From NCBI GenBank assembly GCA_025350285.1, contig JANXYE010000370.1, positions 1 to 6,542 on the forward strand: a DNA stretch of 6,542 bases, written 5' to 3'. Below are positions 1 through 6,355 of this stretch, in pieces. A program made the position numbers and the translations under genes. This stretch comes from Chloroflexota bacterium. Lineage in GTDB: Bacteria; Chloroflexota; Dehalococcoidia; Tepidiformales; Tepidiformaceae. How positions within the stretch are numbered: the stretch's first letter is position 1; each line of letters begins with the position of its first letter. The notes beneath the pieces are model-generated. The model made no database searches and was not told where the DNA came from. It saw only the letters and a program-made list of their open reading frames with translations.

Positions 1-1619
1 TCGAGGTAGGGCACGAGCATTGTCTCTTCGACCTGGATCGCGTCAAAACCGTCCGTCCACGCGAGATCACGGAGCCTGCTGGCGAGGCCGGGCGAGTGCC
101 AGATCCCCAGTTCGGGGGCTCGGCCGCGAAGCAGGGCTTTGACCATGCGCCGGCCCCGCTGACGCCGGTCGAGTGGCCCGCTGATCGACCGGACACCGAG
201 TTCGTTGAGCGCCGCGACCGCCGCGATCTCCTCCGGACTTCGTGTGTGGGAGGCGATGGTAACGTCGAATTCGTCGCGCAACCGTTCGATGATGCTCCAC
301 AGACGGAGTTGGACGCCGGAGCGCGGGGGATACGGCGGCACGTTGCAGATGAGCAGTATGCGGCGCTTGCGCCCGGCACGCTCCGCGGCCGCCGCTGCGT
401 AGAGCCGGGAGGTCGCCTCAGCGACCGACGCAGGATCGAGGTGAAGCGCTTCGAAGCGGCGGCGGGCATTCTCGCCAAGTGAAGCCCGTTCCTCCGCTGA
501 GAGCGCAAGCCGCTTGAGGGCGGCGGCGAGCGCATTCGTATCGCCGGGCGCCACGAGCAGCCCGTCGCGCCCGTGCCGGAGGACTTCGGGGATGCCGCCG
601 ACAGTGGTCGCCACGATCGCCTTGCTCGCGCCCATCTGTTCGAGCAGCGCGACGGGCATCGCCTCAAGGTACGAGGGGAGCACCGCGACGTCGGCGGCCG
701 CGAGCAGAGAGTCAAGTTCGGACCGTTTGACGACCCCCGCGAAGGTCACGGCCTGGCCGAGACGAGCCGCGCGGGATTCGAACGTGAGACGGTCCGGGCC
801 ATCGCCGGCAAGGGTGAGGTGCACGGACAGCCCGTCGATGAGGAGACGTTCGAAGGCGTCCAGCAACTCAGCTAGGCCCTTCAGGCGCACGACCCTTCCG
901 ACGAACAGGAGCTCGACCGTTGTGCGGTCTCCCGGCGGCGGCCCGGCGGACGGGGCCCGGACGATGTGGCTCGCGATCCCGACCGGGGAGGCGCCGGGGC
1001 GGCCGGAGGCAAGCGCCCGGGCGGTAGCGTCGGAAACCGCGAGAAGGCGGGTTGCGCGGCGAAGGTTCGCGTGCTCGATTGCGCCAGTGGCGAGCGGCGC
1101 TGCTTCGAGGTTGCCGTGGTCCGTGTACACCGACGGATAGCCGCGGGAGTCGAGCCACGGCAGCAGCCACGCCTGGTCGGCCCGGTAGCCGTGGACGTGC
1201 ACAACGTCCGGGCGTCCGTGGTGCGATTCACGGCTGATGGCGGCGAGCAAGCGCGACCGCGAGCCCGCGTGGCGGACCCCGGCGCGACCGCTGGCGCCCT
1301 CACTGGAGGGTTGTCGGCTGCGCGCCCGGCGAAGGCGGTTCCACGAGCGGCGCAGCCAGATGCGCGGGGCCCGGAGGCCCCAGAACAGGCGAGGGACGGC
1401 GCGCGGCGCGACCACCTTCACGCCATCCGCCACCAGGCGCGCCTCAAACTCAGTCGAAACGGGGAGGGGCAATTGGCTGAGGAGCGTGACCCTGACACCG
1501 GACAGGGCGAGGGCAATCGCCAGTTCCGTGACATGTTGTTCCGCGCCGCCGACCTCGTTGAGCCGCCAGACGACGAGAAAGACGTTCTGGACCGCCACGG
1601 CGTCCTCTGGCTGGGTCAC
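1..1619 (-). CDS. Tandem GT-B glycosyltransferase fusion (GT4-like), 3' end outside window
   Basis: Reading the minus strand from a GTG at 1619-1617 gives 539 codons without a stop, open at the left edge. Residues 1-410 form a complete GT4-like enzyme. There is an N-terminal NEVGGAEQH donor-domain motif (21-29), a VHVHGY stretch near 140-145, the FVGRVVRLKG segment that starts the C-terminal Rossmann domain (239-248), an AGDGPD turn near 270, the EX7E pair E319/E327, and VGGIPEV (340-346). From about residue 418 the frame continues into a new N-terminal GT-B domain: a beta strand, then the PPYPPRSG loop (428-435) and about 100 further residues. Such enzymes transfer a sugar from a nucleotide-sugar to a growing glycan at the cytoplasmic membrane. 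The GTG overlaps the deacetylase stop as GTGA, and a GGGG lies about 10 bases upstream, so coupled translation is likely. Family assignment is firm; donor, acceptor and the full second domain are unknown. Confidence 0.9.
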   Translation of the reverse strand, partial: MTQPEDAVAVQNVFLVVWRLNEVGGAEQHVTELAIALALSGVRVTLLSQLPLPVSTEFEARLVADGVKVVAPRAVPRLFWGLRAPRIWLRRSWNRLRRARSRQPSSEGASGRAGVRHAGSRSRLLAAISRESHHGRPDVVHVHGYRADQAWLLPWLDSRGYPSVYTDHGNLEAAPLATGAIEHANLRRATRLLAVSDATARALASGRPGASPVGIASHIVRAPSAGPPPGDRTTVELLFVGRVVRLKGLAELLDAFERLLIDGLSVHLTLAGDGPDRLTFESRAARLGQAVTFAGVVKRSELDSLLAAADVAVLPSYLEAMPVALLEQMGASKAIVATTVGGIPEVLRHGRDGLLVAPGDTNALAAALKRLALSAEERASLGENARRRFEALHLDPASVAEATSRLYAAAAAERAGRKRRILLICNVPPYPPRSGVQLRLWSIIERLRDEFDVTIASHTRSPEEIAAVAALNELGVRSISGPLDRRQRGRRMVKALLRGRAPELGIWHSPGLASRLRDLAWTDGFDAIQVEETMLVPYL

Positions 1620-2557
1620 CGCCGGACCCCAATGGGGCGATGGCCCGCCATTAGGACCCGCCGGGGCAGACGGAACGGCCGGCTGGCGGCGGAGCACAGG
1701 CCGCCATGCGTACCGAACGCCCAGCGCACGCCGAGGTCACCCAGGATGCGTTCGGCGTCGGCGCCAAAGTCCCCCGGCTGGCCGTTGGGGTAGGCAAACG
1801 CCTCGGCGGCTCCAAGGCCAAGCTCGCGGACGCCGGCGACGGAACGCGTGATCTCCTCCCGCTGGGCCGCCGGGGAAAGGCGGCTGAGGATAGCGTGGGA
1901 GTGGGTGTGGCCCCCGAAGCCGCACAGCCCGGAGGCGAACATCGTCCGCAGCGAGGCGGTGTCGAGCGCCCGGAATGGGGAGGTGGGCGCGAAGCAGGGT
2001 CGCGGGCCGCAACCAAGTTGCTCGCGTATCGCATCGACCGCGCACTCGAGCTCTGGAGCGGGGAGTGCTTTGAGCCGCGTCTGGAGAGCGGCCGAGCAGG
2101 CGCCGCGGCGCTCCGCGTCTGGGAGGAGGTACGTACCGCCGCCCCATTCGAGGCGAGTAAGAGTCGTCTCGGAAATCGCGGCGTGGAGGCGGGCGAACCA
2201 GAGGCCGTGGGCCGTATCAACCACGCCCGTGTTGATGAAGAAGGTCGCGTGGAGGCCCAGCTCCTGGAGGACCGGCAGCACGAGGTCGTGGTGGGACTGG
2301 AAGCCGTCGTCGAAGGTGAGGGCAGCCCGGCGGCGGCCCGCCGGCGCGGGGGTGGTCATCGCGACCGGCAACGGAACGACTTCGAAGCGGGCCGCGATCG
2401 ATTGGACCTGGGCGCGGAAGACCGCAAGCGGCGTCCAGCAGCCATCCGGCGCCGGCAGTTCGCGTTCGACCACTCCGTGGAAGGCAAAGACGGTGACGCC
2501 CGCCGCGCTGGGGCGCGTCAGGCGGCGGAGGAGGCGCGGGATGAGGCGTCGTTTCAT
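1616..2557 (-). CDS. Polysaccharide deacetylase (CE4/NodB-like)
   Basis: A 313-residue protein with the metal-dependent carbohydrate esterase 4 signature. Motif 1 is TFDDG (81-85), giving the presumed catalytic base D83 and metal ligand D84. Motif 2 is the HTHSH segment with H217 and H221 spaced as an HxxxH metal pair. Motif 3 is FAYPNG (254-259). H27 in an FAFHGV strand is typical of the variant with an N-terminal extension. The enzyme should remove N- or O-acetyl groups from a polysaccharide. No clear signal peptide is visible; the N-terminus is only basic (MKRRLIPRLLRR), so its location is uncertain. Motifs 1 and 2 are about 130 residues apart, longer than in compact NodB proteins, because of an insert around 115-205. 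The stop overlaps the glycosyltransferase start by 4 bases, which suggests a shared role in an exopolysaccharide or surface-glycan pathway. The ATG start has no obvious Shine-Dalgarno sequence. Confidence 0.92.
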   Translation of the reverse strand: MKRRLIPRLLRRLTRPSAAGVTVFAFHGVVERELPAPDGCWTPLAVFRAQVQSIAARFEVVPLPVAMTTPAPAGRRRAALTFDDGFQSHHDLVLPVLQELGLHATFFINTGVVDTAHGLWFARLHAAISETTLTRLEWGGGTYLLPDAERRGACSAALQTRLKALPAPELECAVDAIREQLGCGPRPCFAPTSPFRALDTASLRTMFASGLCGFGGHTHSHAILSRLSPAAQREEITRSVAGVRELGLGAAEAFAYPNGQPGDFGADAERILGDLGVRWAFGTHGGLCSAASRPFRLPRRVLMAGHRPIGVRR

Positions 2558-2772
2558 CGTGGGGACCGGGGAACGGAATCGAGCTTAACCGGGAGTGTAC
2601 CGCACCGCGTGCCGGGCCGTTCGCCGACTCGCCGGCTTCGGTAGCCCGCTGTGCGAGCGGCGGTACTCTTCTGCGCTCAGGAGACTTGTCCTATCAGGGG
2701 CCGGATTGGTCGGGCGTGGTTAAGTCACCACCAGACCATGGCCACTCAACCTCCACCGCCGATCCTCCCTGC
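2558..2772. other. Divergent intergenic region
   Basis: This 215-base gap lies between the divergent deacetylase and exported-protein genes and must hold the start signals of at least the deacetylase unit. It contains a small hairpin (CCGCT at 2646-2650, AGCGG at 2656-2660), an AGGAG at 2679-2683, and an open reading stretch from a TTG at 2686 in frame with the downstream gene. Third codon positions of that stretch are less GC-rich than in the gene body, so I treat it as non-coding leader. No RNA gene or riboswitch was recognised. Confidence 0.5.
2594..2599 (-). promoter_or_regulatory. Possible -10 element for the deacetylase/glycosyltransferase unit
   Basis: Read on the minus strand, this is TACACT, which matches the TAnnnT core of a sigma-70-type -10 box and lies 37 bases upstream of the deacetylase ATG. 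That would leave a leader of about 30 bases. No good -35 hexamer is found 17 bases further upstream, so this is a weak candidate. Confidence 0.2.
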
Positions 2773-3279
2773 ATGGGGAATCGCGCTCGCAGAGCCATGC
2801 TGACCATCGCCGGGGCCGCGCTCGTTATCCAGACCGTGATCGCGGCCGAGCCGGGAGAAGCGGACGCGGCCCCGCCGCCGGTCGCGGCCCAGGGCACTTT
2901 GACGCATCGGCTCCCGCTCATGGGCATCACGAAGGACGGGCAGAACCCGGCTTCGCAGTCGAGCTTCATCAGCTCCGCCACGGCGGTAGTGAGCGGGGGG
3001 CGGGTGACGATCACAGCGCGTGTGCGGAGCGTGGAGAACGCCCTGGCGGTGTTCGATGTCGAGACCATCGGGCCAGGCGGGCAGCGGGTCGATCAGCAGT
3101 ACCGGGACAACACGACGTTCACCGCGGGCGGCGAACAGGAGATCACATTAACCTGGACTCCGCCTCCGGGCTCAGCGCGTGGCGCCTACGCGGTGCGCAT
3201 AGGGTTGTTCGAACCGGGCAAGGAGTGGAAGACGCTGTACCACTGGAACGACACGGCGGGGCGATTCGACCTCCCGTAG
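2773..3279 (+). CDS. Exported beta-sandwich (Ig-like) protein of unknown function
   Basis: With the ATG at 2773 the product is 168 residues and begins like a signal peptide: basic MGNRARR, then a hydrophobic stretch LTIAGAALVIQTVIA, then likely signal peptidase sites after VIA (24) or ADA (about 31). The mature part is one compact domain of alternating short beta strands (for example RVTITARVR, EITLTWTPPP, YAVRIGLFEPG) ending in TLYHWNDTAGRFDL. Endings of the form 'GxYxVKIGVF...W..LYHW.....F.V' occur in Ig-like or carbohydrate-binding-type modules attached to secreted hydrolases; that resemblance is from memory. No catalytic residues are evident. The frame stays open up to a TTG at 2686 with an AGGAG just 2 bases away, but that start would add 29 residues before the signal peptide. 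It is the only plus-strand gene here and stands alone between two minus-strand units. Confidence 0.75.
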   Translation: MGNRARRAMLTIAGAALVIQTVIAAEPGEADAAPPPVAAQGTLTHRLPLMGITKDGQNPASQSSFISSATAVVSGGRVTITARVRSVENALAVFDVETIGPGGQRVDQQYRDNTTFTAGGEQEITLTWTPPPGSARGAYAVRIGLFEPGKEWKTLYHWNDTAGRFDLP

Positions 3280-3300
3280 GACGCTGACGGTCTGCCTACG
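3275..3300. terminator. Weak inverted repeat between convergent stop codons
   Basis: CGTAGG (3275-3280) and CCTACG (3295-3300) form a perfect 6-base stem around a 14-base loop, and the arms contain the stop codons of the two convergent genes. It could act as a shared transcription terminator, but the stem is short, the loop is large and no T-tract follows on either strand. The symmetry may partly arise from the two opposed TAG stops. Confidence 0.2.
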
Positions 3301-4657
3301 TGGGCGGCTCGCTCGAATCCGCAGGCGCATCTCGCGGGCCGGGCCGGTCGCGACGCTGGCGGCGGGGCGCCCCCTGGCGGGTGCCGGGCGGCGGCGAAGG
3401 CTGGTTGGGGGCCTCGTTCGCGTCGCGCGCGGGGGACGGCGGATCGGCCCTCTTAAAGACACGGGTGGCCGCGCCCGAGACCGCGTCCGGGCGGGACGGC
3501 TGATCGTTCCTGCGCGGGGTTCCCTGGCGCGGCTCTCGCAGTGGTTGCGGACGACCGCTCGGTTGCGGCTGCCGCGGGCTGCCGCGAGGCGGGGCGGCGG
3601 CGGTACCCTGAGCCTCAGGCGGGCGAGCAGCGCGACCTTGCTTGCGGGGGCCGCCGCCGGGGAGGCGTCCGCGGCCTGGACCCGGCTCGGAGCGGACCGT
3701 AGCCTGCCCGGTGATCCAGTCCACGTCTTCGCCTTCGACCACAGGTTCGCGGAGGTCCTCTTCGGTCGCTTCGAGGAGGCCCTGGGCGATGGCCTCGGCG
3801 CGGGAGATGCTCGGGGGTGGCGCACCGATCTTGCTCGCGGTATCCCAGCGCACGACGGTGCCTAGCTCGCGGTCGTTGATCTCGACGCGCTGGCCATCGA
3901 TCACGAGCATCACCGAGCGCTTGAGGATGTTGACGCCGATAACCTTGCCCTCGCCGGTGGGGGTGCTGCAGCGCTGCCCGAGCTTCGGCAGGCTCTTTCG
4001 CATCTCCTTGTAGCCCTGTTCTTCGTACGAGAGGCAGCAAAGCAGACGTCCGCAGAGGCCGCTGATCTTTTGCGGGTTGAGCGGGAGGTCCTGCTCCTTG
4101 GCCATGCGGATGGAGATGGAAGGGAAGGTGGTGAGCCAGCCAGAGCAGCAGAGTTCGCGTCCACAGATCCCGTAGCCGCCGGCGAGCTTGGCCCGGTCGC
4201 GTCCGCCCATCTGGCGCATGTCGATCTTGGCGCCGAAGCGGTCCCCGGCACGCCGCAGGAAGTCGCGGTAGTCGAGCCGATCTTCGCTCGTAAACGAAAA
4301 GGTGAGGCGGCGGCCATCGAGCGTGTAATCGGCGGCGTCTATGCGTGCGGGAAAGCGGGCATCATCCGCGAGGCGCCTCGCTTCGGGGAGGAGTTCGGCG
4401 GCCTTCTTGCGGAGGGTGTCCATGCGGCGGATGTCGTCGTCGGTCGCGAGGCGGAGGATGGGGCGAAGGTCGTCGCGCAGCTCGTTCACGACTACCTGGC
4501 CCGGCGCGATGATGACCTTCGCGATCTCTGGACCACGCACGGTCTCGACAATGACGTATTCGCCCGGCTCCAACTGGATCCCGGCGGCGTCAAAGTAGAA
4601 GACTTTGCCGGCGTTGCGAAAGCGAACGCCAACGACAGAACCAGGTTGATCACGCAT
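3296..4657 (-). CDS. ricT: RicT/PSP1 family protein with long disordered C-terminal tail
   Basis: Residues 1-275 match the PSP1 family protein RicT (YaaT of Bacillus subtilis) over its usual length. There are two cysteine clusters: GICGRELCC (C165, C170, C171) and GLCGRLLCC (C202, C207, C208), joined by a MAKEQDLPLNPQKISG segment typical of the family, with a further C230. In Bacillus, RicT joins RicA and RicF in an iron-sulfur-bearing complex that affects RNase Y-dependent RNA processing and developmental switches; the role here is inferred. Residues about 277-453 are extra: a short acidic linker with a helix around 285-305, then a Pro/Arg/Gly/Gln-rich stretch that is probably disordered. 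The ATG lies inside the end of holB (8-base overlap), indicating coupled translation. Pairing with holB is also seen in other phyla. The core call is firm; the tail function is unknown. Confidence 0.93.
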   Translation of the reverse strand: MRDQPGSVVGVRFRNAGKVFYFDAAGIQLEPGEYVIVETVRGPEIAKVIIAPGQVVVNELRDDLRPILRLATDDDIRRMDTLRKKAAELLPEARRLADDARFPARIDAADYTLDGRRLTFSFTSEDRLDYRDFLRRAGDRFGAKIDMRQMGGRDRAKLAGGYGICGRELCCSGWLTTFPSISIRMAKEQDLPLNPQKISGLCGRLLCCLSYEEQGYKEMRKSLPKLGQRCSTPTGEGKVIGVNILKRSVMLVIDGQRVEINDRELGTVVRWDTASKIGAPPPSISRAEAIAQGLLEATEEDLREPVVEGEDVDWITGQATVRSEPGPGRGRLPGGGPRKQGRAARPPEAQGTAAAPPRGSPRQPQPSGRPQPLREPRQGTPRRNDQPSRPDAVSGAATRVFKRADPPSPARDANEAPNQPSPPPGTRQGAPRRQRRDRPGPRDAPADSSEPPT

Positions 4658-5732
4658 TGGATGCGGTTTCGTCTCGAAGAGTGTCTGACAGTGTAAGGCG
4701 CGGGAAGCTCAGAAGCATAAGATCGAGCGCTGGCCGGGGCAAAACGTTCGCCAGGACGTCCTGCCGCGCCTGGGTGACCGCCCGTAGGGCGCCGAGTATG
4801 GCGGCCGAATCACCGAACGCAGGCTCGCCCGCGGCGCGGTGGAGCTGATCAGACCAGAAGGCCTCCCAGATGTCGAGCTGCGAGTTGAGATGCGGCCGGT
4901 CCGCGCGCGCGCGCTTGGCGAGGTCATCCGAGTAGCGCAACCGTTCCGTCATGCGGGCGGCGGCCATCGCGGCGCAGCGCCGCAGGTGGCGGTCGCGATC
5001 GCCGGCAAGGTCGGGCTGCTGGGCAAAGGCAACGGCAAGCCCAGGACGGCCCCGGGCCGCGGTGGCGGCGGCCGCGGCAACCTGAGGGTCCACCCCGCGC
5101 GCCAGGAGGGCCGCCTCCATCACCGGCTTCGCCACGGTGCGGACATCGACGCGCCGGCAGCGGCTGACGACCGTTTCGATGATCGCTTCGGGGGCGGCCG
5201 AAATCAGCGCGAAGACGGTGTGACCCGGCGGCTCTTCAAGCGTCTTCAGCATGGTGTTGGCGGCGTCGCGGGTGAGGCGATCGGCCGGATCGAGGACGAT
5301 CACCCGGTAGCGCGCCTCAAACGGGTAACGGGCCACGGTTTCGATCATCCCCCGCACCTGGCAGATGCGGATATCGCGCGCCAGCGGATGGACCGCGTGC
5401 GAGGCATCGCCCGGGCGCGGCTTGCAGAACGCGTCGCCGGGGCCGACGACGACGACGTCCGGGTGGCGGTCGTCGGCGATGAGGCGGCAGGTGCGGCACT
5501 CGCCACAGGGGATTGAAGCGGCCGGCGGGGCGGCTTCGCCGAACATCGACGGCTGGGGCGCTTCGCCGCCAGGGACGCGTTCGCAGTTCAGGAGCATGGC
5601 GAAGTGGCGCGCGAGGACCTTCCGGCCGGTGCTGTCTGGTCCGACAAAAAGCAGTGCGTGTGGCGGATCAGCGCTGATGGCGAGGGATGCGAGTTCTCGC
5701 TGGATCGCCTCGTGGCCGATGGTCGGGTCCAT
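4650..5732 (-). CDS. holB: DNA polymerase III delta' subunit (clamp loader)
   Basis: A 360-residue AAA+ protein of the delta' type, part of the complex that loads the beta sliding clamp onto primed DNA. The P-loop region is degenerate: GPDSTGRK (31-38) has Arg where Walker A has Lys, which fits a subunit not expected to hydrolyse ATP. A four-cysteine zinc site is present at C50, C76, C79 and C82 (CGECRTC). D148 in a VIVLDPAD segment takes the Walker B place, followed by LKTLEEPP (162-169) and the SRC motif (190-192), which carries the arginine finger. The C-terminal collar region is Ala-rich and helical. C50 and C76 are separated by a Pro/Ala-rich loop that looks longer than in Escherichia coli. 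The reading frame is open far upstream, but only the ATG at 5732-5730 fits the family's N-terminus; upstream codons overlap the Uma2 gene. The 3' end overlaps ricT. Confidence 0.93.
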   Translation of the reverse strand: MDPTIGHEAIQRELASLAISADPPHALLFVGPDSTGRKVLARHFAMLLNCERVPGGEAPQPSMFGEAAPPAASIPCGECRTCRLIADDRHPDVVVVGPGDAFCKPRPGDASHAVHPLARDIRICQVRGMIETVARYPFEARYRVIVLDPADRLTRDAANTMLKTLEEPPGHTVFALISAAPEAIIETVVSRCRRVDVRTVAKPVMEAALLARGVDPQVAAAAATAARGRPGLAVAFAQQPDLAGDRDRHLRRCAAMAAARMTERLRYSDDLAKRARADRPHLNSQLDIWEAFWSDQLHRAAGEPAFGDSAAILGALRAVTQARQDVLANVLPRPALDLMLLSFPRLTLSDTLRDETASNA

Positions 5733-5767
5733 GTCTTCAGGGTAGCAGGGAAGGTGCCGTTGGGGCG

Positions 5768-6316
5768 TTAGTCTTCGTCTGGGACGAAGAGATCCGCGAC
5801 GGGCAGCTCGAAGCCGGGCAACAGCGGCGACCGGAGGACGTCTCCGGCCCGGAGGATTGCCCCGTTGAGGTCGCCCTCGTACACCTCGACCGTTTCGCTG
5901 CGCGGGTCGATGAGCCAGGCGATATCGACGCCGTGATCGCGGTAGAAGCGGCACTTCTCGCGCTGGGCAGCCATCGTTTCGTCCGGGGATCGGACTTCGA
6001 CTGCGACGAGCGGGGGAAGCGCCGCCTTCAATCCGTGAAGAGGGCGTCCCTTCGTCCAGTAGGCGCAATCCGGCAGAAGGTAAGCTTCGCGACCGTCCCA
6101 ACGGAACTCGCAACGGATTTCCGGGCCGCAGGCACCACCAACCCTGCGGCGCACCAACTCGAACGCCGTAGTCACGTTGCTGACGATTCCCCCGTGCGTT
6201 AAATCACCCATGACCTTCTCGCGAACCTCTCCGTCCATGTATTCGAGATAGGGCTTCCGCCAATCGGGGATCGCGAGGTACTCCTCCGCTGAGACGCGCT
6301 GCTTCACGGCTACCAT
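5768..6316 (-). CDS. Uma2 family (DUF820) PD-(D/E)XK-type putative nuclease
   Basis: A 182-residue protein of the usual Uma2 length. It has the N-terminal YLEYMDGEV strand-turn (23-31), a helix starting near HGGIVSNV (41-48), LLPDCAYW with presumed metal ligand D83, LVAVEVRSPDET with E107, and the helix REKCRFYRDHGVDIAWLIDP (119-138), ending in a C-terminal LLPGFELPVADLF. These fit the restriction-endonuclease-like fold of the family. The biochemical role of Uma2 proteins is largely unproven; they occur in large paralogous families in several phyla. It lies 35 bases upstream of holB on the same strand with no terminator between, so cotranscription is likely. A second copy sits immediately upstream. 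The ATG follows a weak GATGAG. Confidence 0.88.
   Translation of the reverse strand: MVAVKQRVSAEEYLAIPDWRKPYLEYMDGEVREKVMGDLTHGGIVSNVTTAFELVRRRVGGACGPEIRCEFRWDGREAYLLPDCAYWTKGRPLHGLKAALPPLVAVEVRSPDETMAAQREKCRFYRDHGVDIAWLIDPRSETVEVYEGDLNGAILRAGDVLRSPLLPGFELPVADLFVPDED
5792..5945. repeat. Direct repeat copy 1 (3' part of Uma2 gene)
   Basis: This segment recurs, diverged, exactly 597 bases further right (6389-6542) in the same orientation and reading frame. It is the coding sequence for the C-terminal region of the two Uma2 paralogues and marks a tandem gene duplication rather than a mobile element. Confidence 0.8.
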
Positions 6317-6355
6317 GGGCTCATCGTACCACCGGCCGGCCCGCGTTGGCGGCGC

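Noticed and set aside
966..1793. Plus-strand open frame (275 codons) opposite the glycosyltransferase
   Set aside because: It overlaps the complete GT4 domain and the start of the deacetylase-transferase junction, and its product has no domain-like features.
1706..2644. Long plus-strand open frame (312 codons) opposite the deacetylase
   Set aside because: It mirrors the deacetylase, whose catalytic motifs are clear. Its translation is charged, low-complexity and shows no recognisable domain. Long antisense frames are expected at this GC content.
2646..2660. Hairpin in the divergent gap as an operator or riboswitch
   Set aside because: Five base pairs around a five-base loop is common by chance in GC-rich DNA, and no wider conserved fold is visible.
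2686..2772. TTG start with AGGAG for the exported protein
   Set aside because: The spacing is only 2 bases, codon third positions are less GC-rich than in the gene body, and the added residues would bury the signal peptide. The ATG at 2773 is preferred, though not proven.
5733..6113. N-terminal extension of the holB reading frame
   Set aside because: The extra residues are Arg/Pro-rich, overlap the Uma2 gene in another frame, and precede a normal delta' N-terminus starting with MDPTIGHEAI.
6332..6339. CCGGCCGG palindrome between the two Uma2 genes
   Set aside because: It is only 8 bases long and made solely of G and C, which is expected by chance at this composition; there is no T-tract for a terminator.
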